From Alcaligenaceae bacterium (GTDB lineage Bacteria; Pseudomonadota; Gammaproteobacteria; Burkholderiales; Burkholderiaceae_B), in the NCBI GenBank assembly GCA_013416435.1, contig JACCEN010000007.1, positions 124,001 to 188,000 on the forward strand: 64,000 bases of DNA. Reading direction: 5' to 3'. The notes beneath the pieces are model-generated. The model made no database searches. It was given only the letters and a program-made list of their open reading frames with translations, and was not told the origin of the DNA. A program made the translations under genes and the position numbers. Positions 1-7,751 of the stretch are shown piece by piece. Numbering within the stretch: position 1 is the first letter of the stretch; each line of letters opens with the position of its first letter.

Positions 1-1104
1 GCGACGGGCATCGATGTCTATACCCTGATACAGCCTCTGGGCGTATGTGCCGGCATCACGGCGTTCAATTTCCCCATCATGCTGCCTTGCTTCATGTTTC
101 CGATCGCCGTCGCGGCCGGCAACACCTTCATACTGAAACCGTCGGAACAGGATCCGAGCTCATCCCTGATGCTGGCCCAGCTGGCGCTGGAGGCGGGACT
201 GCCTCCAGGCGTGCTCAACGTGATCCATGGCGGGGCGGACATTGCCAATGGGTTGTGCGAACATCCTCATGTGAAGGCAGTTTCCTTCATTGGCTCGACA
301 CGCGTGGGCACTGAAATCTACCGGCGCGCGTCCGAAGCCGGCAAGCGATGCCAGGCCATGATGGGCGCCAAGAACCACTGCGTGATCATGCCGGACGCCG
401 ACCGCGAGGTGGCATTGAACCAGTTGGTGGGTGCGGCCTTCGGAGCGGCGGGACAGCGCTGCATGGCCACGTCGGTCGCGGTGGTGGTCGGCGAGGCCAA
501 GGACTGGCTGCCGGATTTCGTCGAGCGCGCGCGCAAACTCAAGGTCAATATAGGCTCCGATCGCGATGCGGATCTCGGCCCGCTGGTTTCTCCCGCCGCG
601 AAGAAGCGCGTAGAGGGCTTGATACAGAAAGGCGTCGAAGAGGGCGCTGAACTGCTGCTGGATGGGCGCGGCCTGAGCGTTGCCGGCTACGAGCAGGGAA
701 ACTTCGTGGGGCCGACCGTCTTCGGCGGCGTCAAAGCCGACATGGCCATATACTGCGAAGAAATATTCGGCCCAGTGCTGTGCGTGGTGTGCGTCGACAC
801 CTTGGAAGAGGCGGTGGAGTTCATCAACCAGAATCCCAACGGCAACGGCGTGGCGGTGTTCACGCAGGACGGCGGCACCGCGCGCTACTTCCAGAACCAC
901 ATCGACGTCGGGCAGATCGGCATCAACATCCCGATTCCGGTTCCCGTCGCCTGGTTCAGCTTCACCGGGTCGCGCGCCTCGAAGCTGGGCGACCTGGGTC
1001 CCAACGGCAAGCAGGCGGTGCATTTCTGGACGCAGACAAAGACCGTGACGGCGCGCTGGGTGGCGCACGCCACTGGAGTGAACACTACCATCTCCATGAA
1101 GTAA
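1..1104 (+). CDS. mmsA: methylmalonate-semialdehyde dehydrogenase (CoA-acylating), 5' end missing
   Basis: The reading frame is open from the first base, so the gene begins outside the window; 367 codons are visible of the roughly 500 usual for the family. The product is a class of aldehyde dehydrogenase that converts methylmalonate or malonate semialdehyde to propionyl- or acetyl-CoA in valine and inositol catabolism. Visible signatures are FNFP (substrate channel region), KPSEQDP, the GSTRVG nucleotide-binding segment and the catalytic Cys at codon 154 in GQRC (nt 460-462). The PVPVAWFSFTG and GKQAVHFWTQTKTVTARW segments near the C-terminus are typical of MmsA rather than other ALDHs. A strong terminator follows. 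The family call is firm; the exact substrate is inferred. Confidence 0.93.
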   Translation, partial: ATGIDVYTLIQPLGVCAGITAFNFPIMLPCFMFPIAVAAGNTFILKPSEQDPSSSLMLAQLALEAGLPPGVLNVIHGGADIANGLCEHPHVKAVSFIGSTRVGTEIYRRASEAGKRCQAMMGAKNHCVIMPDADREVALNQLVGAAFGAAGQRCMATSVAVVVGEAKDWLPDFVERARKLKVNIGSDRDADLGPLVSPAAKKRVEGLIQKGVEEGAELLLDGRGLSVAGYEQGNFVGPTVFGGVKADMAIYCEEIFGPVLCVVCVDTLEEAVEFINQNPNGNGVAVFTQDGGTARYFQNHIDVGQIGINIPIPVPVAWFSFTGSRASKLGDLGPNGKQAVHFWTQTKTVTARWVAHATGVNTTISMK

Positions 1105-1145
1105 GCTTATTACCAGAATAAATATAAATTAATTTCTTTATTACA

Positions 1146-1151
1146 TATAAT
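1146..1151 (+). promoter_or_regulatory. consensus -10 element (TATAAT) upstream of the cysB-like gene
   Basis: A perfect TATAAT lies at 1146-1151, directly before the terminator stem. Initiation about 7 nt downstream would start the mRNA within or near the hairpin loop, so that transcript would lack the 5' arm and leave AGGG unpaired. No good -35 box is visible in the AT-rich stretch upstream, so promoter strength is uncertain. Confidence 0.5.
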
Positions 1152-1177
1152 AGCCCTACTTACAGGGCTATTTTTTT
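1151..1177 (+). terminator. intrinsic terminator of mmsA, abutting the next start codon
   Basis: TAGCCCT (1151-1157) pairs with AGGGCTA (1164-1170) around a 6-nt loop, followed by seven T (1171-1177). The very next base begins the ATG of the CysB-like gene. The 3' arm holds AGGG (1164-1167), the only ribosome-binding-like sequence for that gene. Confidence 0.85.
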
Positions 1178-2128
1178 ATGAATCTTCAACAATTCCGGTT
1201 CGTTCGTGAAACTATTCGCCGCAACTTCAACCTCACCGAGGCGGCGCGCACGCTGTTTACTTCGCAGCCTGGCGTATCGAAGGCGATCATAGAGTTCGAG
1301 GATGAGCTGGGCGTCAAGATCTTCGAGCGCCATGGCAAACGGATCAAAGGCCTGACCAAGCCCGGCCAAGTCGTTGCCCAAGTCATCGAACGCATCATGC
1401 GCGAAGTCGACAATCTTAAAAAAGTGAGCGACGAATTCGCCCGGCGCGACGAAGGAGGACTGGTCATCGCCTGCACGCACGCCCAGGCGCGGTACATCCT
1501 GCCCAAGGTGATTCCGGCGTTTCGCGAAAGGTTTCCCAAAGTCCGTGTATCGCTGGCCGAAGGCAACCCGCCGCACCTGGCCAGAATGGTGCTGCATGAA
1601 CAGGCCGACGTCGCCATTGCGACCGAAACGCTGTCGCAAACCCCCGGGCTGGCGGCGCTGCCTGTCTACTCATGGGAACACACGATTGTGGTGCGCCCTG
1701 ATCACCCCCTCGCCGAACTGACGTCCAGCGCCGCCAAGGAGATCTCCCTGGAGCAGGTCGCACAGTACCCCATCGTGACCTATGACCATGCCTTTTCGGG
1801 CAGAGGGGCGATAGACAAGTCCTTCATGCAGGCCGGCATCACACCCGACATCGTCCTCGAGGCCATCGATGCGGACGTGATCAAGACTTATGTGGATGTG
1901 GGGCTGGGTATCGGCATCATTGCCGGCATGGCTTTCGATCCGCGACGCGACAAAGGCCTGGTGGGCCTGCCCGCGGGGCATCTGTTCGGCACGCATACCA
2001 CGCGCGTTGCCGTGAAGTCCGGCGTGTTCCTGCGCGATTACGTGTACGTGCTGCTCGAAATGCTGGCACCCGAGCTCACGCGCGAAGTCGTGCAAGAGGC
2101 CATAGACAAGGCTCCGCGCGCGGAATAG
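1178..2128 (+). CDS. LysR-family transcriptional regulator, CysB/Cbl type
   Basis: The 316-residue protein has an N-terminal winged helix-turn-helix (residues 1-60; MNLQQFRFVRET, then TSQPGVSKAI as recognition region) and a periplasmic-binding-like effector domain (about 90-290). Length and alignment match CysB, the activator of sulfur assimilation, and numbering coincides with the enterobacterial protein through residue 150. The effector loop reads CTHAQARY at 99-106, so Thr100 and Gln103 are kept but the usual Thr102 is Ala; a second pocket motif usually FTGR reads FSGR (206-209). This may be a CysB paralogue with altered ligand preference rather than the master regulator. The start is fixed by the terminator directly upstream. 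No cysteine-biosynthesis genes are adjacent. Confidence 0.85.
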   Translation: MNLQQFRFVRETIRRNFNLTEAARTLFTSQPGVSKAIIEFEDELGVKIFERHGKRIKGLTKPGQVVAQVIERIMREVDNLKKVSDEFARRDEGGLVIACTHAQARYILPKVIPAFRERFPKVRVSLAEGNPPHLARMVLHEQADVAIATETLSQTPGLAALPVYSWEHTIVVRPDHPLAELTSSAAKEISLEQVAQYPIVTYDHAFSGRGAIDKSFMQAGITPDIVLEAIDADVIKTYVDVGLGIGIIAGMAFDPRRDKGLVGLPAGHLFGTHTTRVAVKSGVFLRDYVYVLLEMLAPELTREVVQEAIDKAPRAE

Positions 2129-2136
2129 CGGCGGCC

Positions 2137-2224
2137 GGGGTCAGACCCCGTACGGGGTCTGACCCCTTACATCGATCCGACTAGGATGTGGGGAGGGGTC
2201 AGACCCCGCATGGGGTATGACCCC
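2137..2224. repeat. two copies of the 30-bp palindromic gene-end repeat
   Basis: Copies at 2137-2166 (centre GTAC) and 2195-2224 (centre GCAT, one mismatch in the right arm: GGGGTATGACCCC). Both copies are followed by a shared ATCGATCCGAC (near 2171 and 2229), so a unit larger than the palindrome was duplicated here. They lie 8 nt past the stop of the CysB-like gene, between two tandem genes. Confidence 0.95.
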
Positions 2225-2263
2225 CTATATCGATCCGACGACTGTATTAATCGCAAACCCTAT

Positions 2264-2293
2264 TTGACAACATAAATAGGAATGATTATCGTT
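2264..2293 (+). promoter_or_regulatory. sigma-70-like promoter overlapped by a Fur-box-like palindrome
   Basis: TTGACA (2264-2269, perfect) is spaced 17 bp from TATCGT (2287-2292, 4/6). Over the -10 lies AATGATTATCGTT (2281-2293), one mismatch from the perfect palindrome AATGATTATCATT, which resembles the core of a Fur box. Iron repression of the DUF2325 gene is therefore plausible; this is inference from pattern only. Confidence 0.55.
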
Positions 2294-2319
2294 ACGAAAA
2301 CCATTCATCGGAGGATGTC

Positions 2320-2727
2320 ATGACCCAACTCGTCAGCGCAGTCATTGTTGGAGCCGACCGTCTCGGCAATATCCCGGATCTTCTCAAAGGGCACAACATT
2401 GCGATCCGCCATCACATCAGCGGGCGCGATCCCTCGCATCAGAAGAAAACGCTGCAGCTGCCGTCCGGTACTGAATTGTTGATTCTTCTCACCGACTTTC
2501 TCGGGCACAACGTCATGAAGACATTCCGGGCGGCGGCTCAGCGCGCCGGAATACGGGTGCTCGCCTGCAGGCGCTCGGTCTGCAGCATGAAGCAGGCATT
2601 GAATCAATGCGGTTACTGCGAGACTTGTTCCATGGAGGTGCCGATGGAGCGGAACATGAAGTTCGCGCCCGATGCCGGTAAGGACGCGGGAAGGCAAGGC
2701 AAGCGCAGCGGAGTCAGGCCCCGTTAG
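2320..2727 (+). CDS. DUF2325 domain-containing protein, C-terminus altered by a repeat
   Basis: A 135-residue protein of unknown function. The first ~95 residues match the small DUF2325 family: IVGADRLGNIP at the start, a central IRHHISGRDPSHQKK, then TDFLGHNVMKTFR and a CRRSVCSMKQALNQCGYCETC segment. The latter's four cysteines could bind a metal; that is inference. GGAGG at 2310-2314 gives a well-placed ribosome site. The final residues (SGVRPR) and stop are encoded by a degenerate half copy of the palindromic repeat (2710-2722), so the native end was probably shorter. The promoter carries a Fur-like site, suggesting expression under iron limitation. Confidence 0.8.
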   Translation: MTQLVSAVIVGADRLGNIPDLLKGHNIAIRHHISGRDPSHQKKTLQLPSGTELLILLTDFLGHNVMKTFRAAAQRAGIRVLACRRSVCSMKQALNQCGYCETCSMEVPMERNMKFAPDAGKDAGRQGKRSGVRPR

Positions 2728-2820
2728 CGGAGCGGCGGGGTCAGACCCCGTGAGGGGTCTGACCCTTCGGGCAGCAGATTGCACAGGACTGGGGTCAGAC
2801 CCCATACGGGGTCTGACCCC
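2710..2820. repeat. palindromic gene-end repeats: one half copy and two full copies
   Basis: A degenerate half arm GGAGTCAGGCCCC at 2710-2722 lies inside the DUF2325 gene. Full copies follow at 2737-2766 (centre GTGA, last C changed to T) and 2791-2820 (centre ATAC). The cluster separates the convergent DUF2325 and NlpC/P60 genes. Confidence 0.93.
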
Positions 2821-2822
2821 AC

Positions 2823-2846
2823 AAAAAAAGCGGCTTGCGCCGCTTT
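2823..2846 (-). terminator. intrinsic terminator of the NlpC/P60 gene
   Basis: On the minus strand an 8-bp stem AAAGCGGC / GCCGCTTT with a 4-nt loop runs into seven T (A run at 2823-2829 on plus). It lies 2 nt past the stop codon. Confidence 0.85.
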
Positions 2847-2848
2847 CA

Positions 2849-3514
2849 TCATTTGGAGGCCAGCCGGGTTTCGGCCGTGTTGCCCGCCGGCAAGCGCCGG
2901 GCGCCGTTATAGCGCTTTTTCCAGTAGGCGATGTCCATGCTTTCGATGCGGACCACCGAGCCCGCACGCGGCGCATGCACGAATTTCTTGTCGCCCAGAT
3001 AAATGCCCACATGGGAAAAGCGATGCCCGCGCGTATTGAAGAAGACGAGGTCGCCCTTCTTGAGCTCGTTGCGGTCGACGGATTTGCCCAACCGTGCAAT
3101 ATCGGACGACTTGCGTGGCAGCTTCAGGCCCAGCGACTTTTCAGCCGCATAGGCGACCAGCCCGCTGCAATCGAAGCCGGTGGAAGGCGTATCGCCGCCA
3201 AAGCGATATTTGATTCCCAGCGCGCCGAGCGCCGTGCTGGCGAACGAGCGGGAAGCTTCGCTGGCATTGGGAGTGCTTGTGCCGTAATTCTGGCGGTCCT
3301 GAGACTTGAGATAGGCGCCGAGCGGGTCTGACTGCGTGTAAGACAGGTAGGCGTCGCGTATCAGGTGGTGGCTGCTTGCCGAGGTACTGGGGGGATTCGT
3401 TGCGCAACCGGCGAGGACCACGGTAGTGGCTGCCAAAAGACACTTGGCGCCGCGGGTGAAGAAGAGAGAGTGAAAGGACGGTAACGAGCGATATAGTCGA
3501 TGGTGCGGCGGCAT
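2849..3514 (-). CDS. NlpC/P60 (C40) peptidoglycan endopeptidase lipoprotein
   Basis: The 221-residue protein starts with a basic n-region, a hydrophobic stretch and the lipobox LAGC with Cys37 as the lipidated residue, so it is probably anchored to the outer membrane. The C-terminal half is a C40 papain-like domain with catalytic Cys116 in FDCSGLV, His168 in HRFSHVGIY and His180 in KFVHAP. Such enzymes (Spr/MepS-like) cut peptide cross-links in peptidoglycan during wall growth. The N-terminal leader is rather long, so translation could begin later. It is transcribed away from the GlcG-like gene across a 292-bp gap holding a long-range inverted repeat. Confidence 0.9.
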   Translation of the reverse strand: MPPHHRLYRSLPSFHSLFFTRGAKCLLAATTVVLAGCATNPPSTSASSHHLIRDAYLSYTQSDPLGAYLKSQDRQNYGTSTPNASEASRSFASTALGALGIKYRFGGDTPSTGFDCSGLVAYAAEKSLGLKLPRKSSDIARLGKSVDRNELKKGDLVFFNTRGHRFSHVGIYLGDKKFVHAPRAGSVVRIESMDIAYWKKRYNGARRLPAGNTAETRLASK

Positions 3515-3531
3515 GGGCTTTTCGTTTTAGC

Positions 3532-3635
3532 TTGTGTAAAGCACTTGACGAGGATGTGCGATTTTGTATCTATCAGATGCTAAATCGTTCACATCGGAAG
3601 GCAAGCCGCCGTCAAAAACCAAATGCTTTACACAA
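3532..3635. promoter_or_regulatory. widely spaced perfect 12-bp inverted repeat in a divergent intergenic region
   Basis: TTGTGTAAAGCA (3532-3543) and its exact complement TGCTTTACACAA (3624-3635) lie 80 bp apart; extended to 16 bp they match with one mismatch. The region 3515-3806 between the divergent NlpC/P60 and GlcG-like genes is AT-rich compared with its surroundings and holds no convincing gene. The arrangement suggests two operator sites for a regulator acting through a DNA loop, or the remnant ends of a small element. No known consensus is recognised. Confidence 0.5.
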
Positions 3636-3806
3636 ATTGAACATTGGGTGGCGAAAGTGTACTCAATCGAAACGTGAACGTAAAGGTGTTTTACTTTTCC
3701 AGCTACTTTACCTGGTCTGCTTGCCGGGCTAGTCTATGGTTCGGTCCGTATCCGTGATCGCCTTTGCTTTTACTTGAAGTTACAATAAATTCATCCAAGG
3801 ATTCCC

Positions 3807-4211
3807 ATGAAGACCAAACCAATGCTGAGCGCCTCCGACGTCAAAACCATACTGGCGGGGGCGGAAGAACACGCCCTGAAGAACAAATGGGCGGTCACCA
3901 TTTCGGTGGTGGACGACGGCGGACATGTGCTGGGCCTGCTGCGGCTGGACGACGCAGCCCCGATTTCCGCCCAGATTTCCCCGGCCAAGGCGCGAACCGC
4001 CGCGCTGGGCCGCCGCGAATCGAAAACCTATGAGGACACCATCAATCAAGGACGCACCGCCTTTCTTTCGGCGCCCCTCGAAGGCATGCTGGAAGGCGGG
4101 GTGCCCATCGTCGTGGATGGCCATGTCGTCGGAGCGGTCGGTGTGTCCGGCGTGAAATCGTCCGAGGACGTCGAGATCGCCCGCGCGGGCATCGCCAAGC
4201 TGTCCGCATGA
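3807..4211 (+). CDS. GlcG/HbpS-family (DUF336) protein
   Basis: At 134 residues this matches the small alpha/beta GlcG/HbpS family. Signatures are the N-terminal LSASDVKTILAGAEEHA helix, SVVDDGGHVLGLLRLDDA, the central PAKARTAALGRRES and the glycine-rich GGVPIVVDGHVVGAVGVSG. Members bind haem or small ligands or sit in glycolate and aromatic operons as accessory proteins; the function here is unknown. Its stop overlaps the transporter start by four bases (ATGA), so the two are translationally coupled and may act on the same compound. Confidence 0.85.
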   Translation: MKTKPMLSASDVKTILAGAEEHALKNKWAVTISVVDDGGHVLGLLRLDDAAPISAQISPAKARTAALGRRESKTYEDTINQGRTAFLSAPLEGMLEGGVPIVVDGHVVGAVGVSGVKSSEDVEIARAGIAKLSA

Positions 4212-5545
4212 TGGCGGGCTCCGGTGCAGGTCCGGAACCGGCGCGGGCCTCCCACGAGACGCCCGCGCCGGAAGGCATCCTGAATGCCGGAGTACGCAAG
4301 CGCGAGGTCTGGGCATGGGCGATGTACGATTTCGCCAACTCGGGCTATACCACGGTCGTCCTCACAACCGTATTCAGCGCGTATTTCGTCGGGGTGGTCG
4401 CAGGGCAGAAGCCCTGGGCCACACTGGCCCTGACGTCCGCGCTTTCCCTTTCCTACTTGCTGATCATGCTCACCATGCCGGCGCTGGGGGCTCGCGCAGA
4501 TGCGCGGGCCGGCAAGCGTCGGCTGCTTTTTACCAGCACGCTGGGCTGCGTGCTGGCGACCTCCATGCTGGCATTCACAGGCCCGGGCGACATCGCCTGG
4601 GGCCTGGCGTTCATTGCGATATCCAATTATTGCTACTGCGTCGGCGAGGCAATCATCGCAGCCTTCCTGCCGGAGATCGCAAGGCCCCAGTCGCTGGGCC
4701 GCGTTTCGGGTTGGGGCTGGAGCTTCGGATATTTCGGCGGAATGCTGGCGCTGGGCCTGTCGCTGGCCTTGGTTGCCTGGGCGACCGAGCAAGGCTGGAA
4801 CGCCAGCGATTACGTGCCGTATGTCATGGCGTTGACGGCCGCGATCTTCGCGGTGGCGGCCGTTCCGTCGTTCCTGTTTCTGAAAGAGCGCAGTCCCGCA
4901 AGCCGCAAGCCCGACGAACCGATGCTGCAGCGGCTGCGGAATGCCTGGCGCGACACAGGCCGCCATTTTCCCGACTTCCGCCTGCTGCTGTTCTGCGGGG
5001 CTTGCTACCATGCGGGCATCTCGGTGGTCATCACCCTGTCCGCCGTGTATGCGTCGGAGGCCATGGGGTTCACCATGCCGCAGACGATGATGCTGGTTTT
5101 CACGGTGAACATCGCCGCCGCGGCAGGCGCTTTCCTGTTTGGCTATCTGCAGGACAAAATCGGGCATAAACAGGCGCTGTCGATTACACTTGTAGGGTGG
5201 ATCGTCATGGTGTTGCTGGCTTACTCGGCCAGGCAGGTATGGGTCTTCTGGTGCGCGGCGACCGTCGCGGGCTTGTGCATGGGCACGAGCCAAAGCGCGG
5301 GCCGGGCCATGGTAGGCGCGCTGGCGCCCAGGCAGCGGCTGGCGGAATTCTATTCGTTATGGGCCTTCGCAACGCAGCTGGCTGCCGTCGTGGGCCCATT
5401 CTGCTATGGTCTGGTCACTTGGCTGACCGGCGGAAACCATCGCCTTGCCTTGCTGTGCACCGGCCTGTTCTTCGTTGCAGGGCTGGCTGTGCTGGCACGC
5501 CTGGACTTCCACAGGGGCGCCCTGGCGCGCGCCGCCAGCGCATAG
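4208..5545 (+). CDS. MFS transporter, UMF1/Atg22 family
   Basis: A 445-residue integral inner-membrane protein with about 12 hydrophobic segments. [24 protein letters not shown] (residues about 36-59) is the hallmark of the UMF1 family related to yeast Atg22, a vacuolar amino-acid exporter. Bacterial members are poorly characterised. The start overlaps the GlcG-like stop; the first ~30 residues before the first membrane segment are hydrophilic and could be trimmed by a later start. The substrate is unknown. It ends 130 bp before acs. Confidence 0.85.
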   Translation: MMAGSGAGPEPARASHETPAPEGILNAGVRKREVWAWAMYDFANSGYTTVVLTTVFSAYFVGVVAGQKPWATLALTSALSLSYLLIMLTMPALGARADARAGKRRLLFTSTLGCVLATSMLAFTGPGDIAWGLAFIAISNYCYCVGEAIIAAFLPEIARPQSLGRVSGWGWSFGYFGGMLALGLSLALVAWATEQGWNASDYVPYVMALTAAIFAVAAVPSFLFLKERSPASRKPDEPMLQRLRNAWRDTGRHFPDFRLLLFCGACYHAGISVVITLSAVYASEAMGFTMPQTMMLVFTVNIAAAAGAFLFGYLQDKIGHKQALSITLVGWIVMVLLAYSARQVWVFWCAATVAGLCMGTSQSAGRAMVGALAPRQRLAEFYSLWAFATQLAAVVGPFCYGLVTWLTGGNHRLALLCTGLFFVAGLAVLARLDFHRGALARAASA

Positions 5546-5675
5546 CACGTACCAAACCGACGGCTTCGAACGCCATGTGCGCATTGCGCTGGATTGTCAG
5601 TGTGCCGTAAGCCGATTGCGCTACGGTAGGCCGGCAATGCCGGAAATAACATATCAAATAGAAGGAGTCATTAGC

Positions 5676-7655
5676 ATGTCCAGTGAAATAGAATCGGTGT
5701 TGATCGAGAACCGGGTCTTTCCACCGTTCGCCAATCTGGTGAAGGAAGCCGCCATATCAGGCATGCCGGCCTACCAGGAATTGTGCGCCGAGGCCGAACG
5801 CGCGCCCGACGAGTTCTGGGGACGCCTGGCCCGCGAAAACCTGGATTGGCACAAGCCGTTCACGCAGGTGCTCGATGAATCCGAAGCGCCGTTTTATCGT
5901 TGGTTTGGGGATGGCGAGCTGAATATTTCGGCCAACTGCCTCGACAAGCATCTCGATACCCCAACCGCCAATAAAACGGCGCTTATTTTCGAGTCGGATG
6001 ACGGCAAAGTCAGTACGGTCACGTATAAAGAGCTCCATGCCCGGGTTTGCGAGCTGGCCAACGGCCTGAAGGCGCTGGGGCATTCCAAGGGCGAGCGGGC
6101 CATTCTGTACATGCCCATGTCCATCGAAGCCGTGGTGGCCATGCAAGCCTGCGCGCGCCTGGGCATCATCCATTCCGTCGTATTCGGCGGCTTTTCGTCC
6201 AAGAGCCTGCACGAGCGCACGATCGACGTCGGCGCATCCCTGGTCATCACCGCCGACGAGCAGGTCCGCGGGGGCAAGACCATTCCGCTCAAGAGCGCGG
6301 TGGACGAAGCCTTGGAGTCGGGCGGCTGCGAGGCCGTCCGGCATGTCGTCGTGTATCGGCGCACCGGCGGCCAGGTGGCCTGGAAGGAAGGCCGCGACCT
6401 GTGGCTGCACGACGTCTGCGCGAGTCAGCCGTCCAGCTGCGACCCGGTCCCCGTGAATGCGGAGCATCCGCTGTTCATCCTCTATACGTCCGGTTCCACG
6501 GGCAAGCCCAAAGGCGTGCAGCATTCTTCCGCGGGCTATCTGCTGTGGTCGCTCATGACCGTCAAATGGACGTTCGACGCCAAGGACAGCGACGTATTCT
6601 GGTGCACGGCCGACGTCGGCTGGGTTACCGGCCACACCTACATCACTTACGGCCCGCTGGCTGCGGGCCTGACACAGGTGGTTTTCGAGGGAGTTCCCAC
6701 CTATCCCAATTCCGGCCGTTTCTGGGAAATGATCCAGCGGCACAAGGTGACCGTGTTCTACACTGCGCCTACCGCGATACGGTCGCTCACCAAGGCGGCG
6801 GAATCGACGCCCGAATTCCATCCGCGCCAGTACGACCTGAGCAGCCTGCGCATCATCGGGTCCGTCGGTGAACCCATCAATCCGGAGGCCTGGATGTGGT
6901 ATTACACCAATGTCGGGCGCGAACGCTGCCCGGTGCTGGATACCTGGTGGCAGACCGAAACCGGGGCCCACATGATTACGCCGCTGCCGGGCGTCACCCC
7001 GTTGAAGCCCGGATCCTGCACATTGCCGCTGCCGGGCATCGCCATGGCGGTCGTGGACGAGGCGGGCGAAGACGTCGAGCATGGCAAGGGCGGGTTCCTG
7101 GTCGCCAAGCGCCCCTGGCCGGCAATGATACGGACCATCTGGGGCGACCCCGAGCGCTTCAAGAGCAGCTACTTCCCGCCGGAGCTCAAAGGGTATTATC
7201 TGGCCGGCGACGGCGCCCAGCGCGACCAGGACGGATACTTCTGGATCATGGGCCGCATCGACGACGTGCTGAACGTGTCCGGACACCGCCTGGGCACCAT
7301 GGAAGTCGAATCGGCGCTGGTTTCGCACGAGCTGGTCGCCGAGGCGGCCGTGGTGGGGCGGCCTGATGCCACCACGGGCGAGGCGGTCGTGGCGTTCGTC
7401 GTGCTGAACCGTTCCCTGCCCGAGGGCGATGAAGCGGTGGCGATCGCCAAGCAATTGCGCGATTGGGTCGCCAAAGAGATCGGCCCGATCGCCAAGCCCA
7501 AAGACATCCGCTTCGGTGAAAACCTGCCCAAGACGCGTTCGGGCAAGATCATGCGCCGCTTGTTGCGTGTGGTCGCCAAAGGCGAAAAAGTCACGCAGGA
7601 CGTCTCCACGCTCGAAAACCCGACCATCCTCGATCAATTATCACAGGCGCATTGA
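5676..7655 (+). CDS. acs: acetyl-CoA synthetase (AMP-forming)
   Basis: This 659-residue enzyme activates acetate (or propionate) to acyl-CoA through an acyl-AMP. The open frame extends upstream to 5445, but the ATG at 5676 is preceded by GAAGGAG (5661-5667) and begins in the way typical of the family. Signatures are [11 protein letters not shown] (ATP-binding loop), [30 protein letters not shown] and the C-terminal [10 protein letters not shown] with Lys624, the residue acetylated in related enzymes. A strong terminator follows. Propionyl-CoA synthetase is an alternative, but motifs and length suit Acs. Confidence 0.93.
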   Translation: MSSEIESVLIENRVFPPFANLVKEAAISGMPAYQELCAEAERAPDEFWGRLARENLDWHKPFTQVLDESEAPFYRWFGDGELNISANCLDKHLDTPTANKTALIFESDDGKVSTVTYKELHARVCELANGLKALGHSKGERAILYMPMSIEAVVAMQACARLGIIHSVVFGGFSSKSLHERTIDVGASLVITADEQVRGGKTIPLKSAVDEALESGGCEAVRHVVVYRRTGGQVAWKEGRDLWLHDVCASQPSSCDPVPVNAEHPLFILYTSGSTGKPKGVQHSSAGYLLWSLMTVKWTFDAKDSDVFWCTADVGWVTGHTYITYGPLAAGLTQVVFEGVPTYPNSGRFWEMIQRHKVTVFYTAPTAIRSLTKAAESTPEFHPRQYDLSSLRIIGSVGEPINPEAWMWYYTNVGRERCPVLDTWWQTETGAHMITPLPGVTPLKPGSCTLPLPGIAMAVVDEAGEDVEHGKGGFLVAKRPWPAMIRTIWGDPERFKSSYFPPELKGYYLAGDGAQRDQDGYFWIMGRIDDVLNVSGHRLGTMEVESALVSHELVAEAAVVGRPDATTGEAVVAFVVLNRSLPEGDEAVAIAKQLRDWVAKEIGPIAKPKDIRFGENLPKTRSGKIMRRLLRVVAKGEKVTQDVSTLENPTILDQLSQAH

Positions 7656-7706
7656 TTGAAGTCCTGATCTGATACCGGAGCGCCCCTGCGTTGTTCCGGC
7701 GCTTGC

Positions 7707-7732
7707 CGCCCCCGCCATGGGGGCGCTTTTTT
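7707..7732 (+). terminator. intrinsic terminator of acs
   Basis: CGCCCCC (7707-7713) pairs with GGGGGCG (7719-7725) around a 5-nt loop, followed by CTTTTTT and a second T run. The next gene's ribosome site (GGAG, 7742-7745) starts only a few bases later. Confidence 0.9.
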
Positions 7733-7751
7733 GTTTTTTGCGGAGTATCCC

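Noticed and set aside
3532-3732. A 66-codon open frame between the NlpC/P60 and GlcG-like genes
   Set aside because: It has no ribosome site or family resemblance and contains both arms of the inverted repeat, so it is more likely regulatory DNA.
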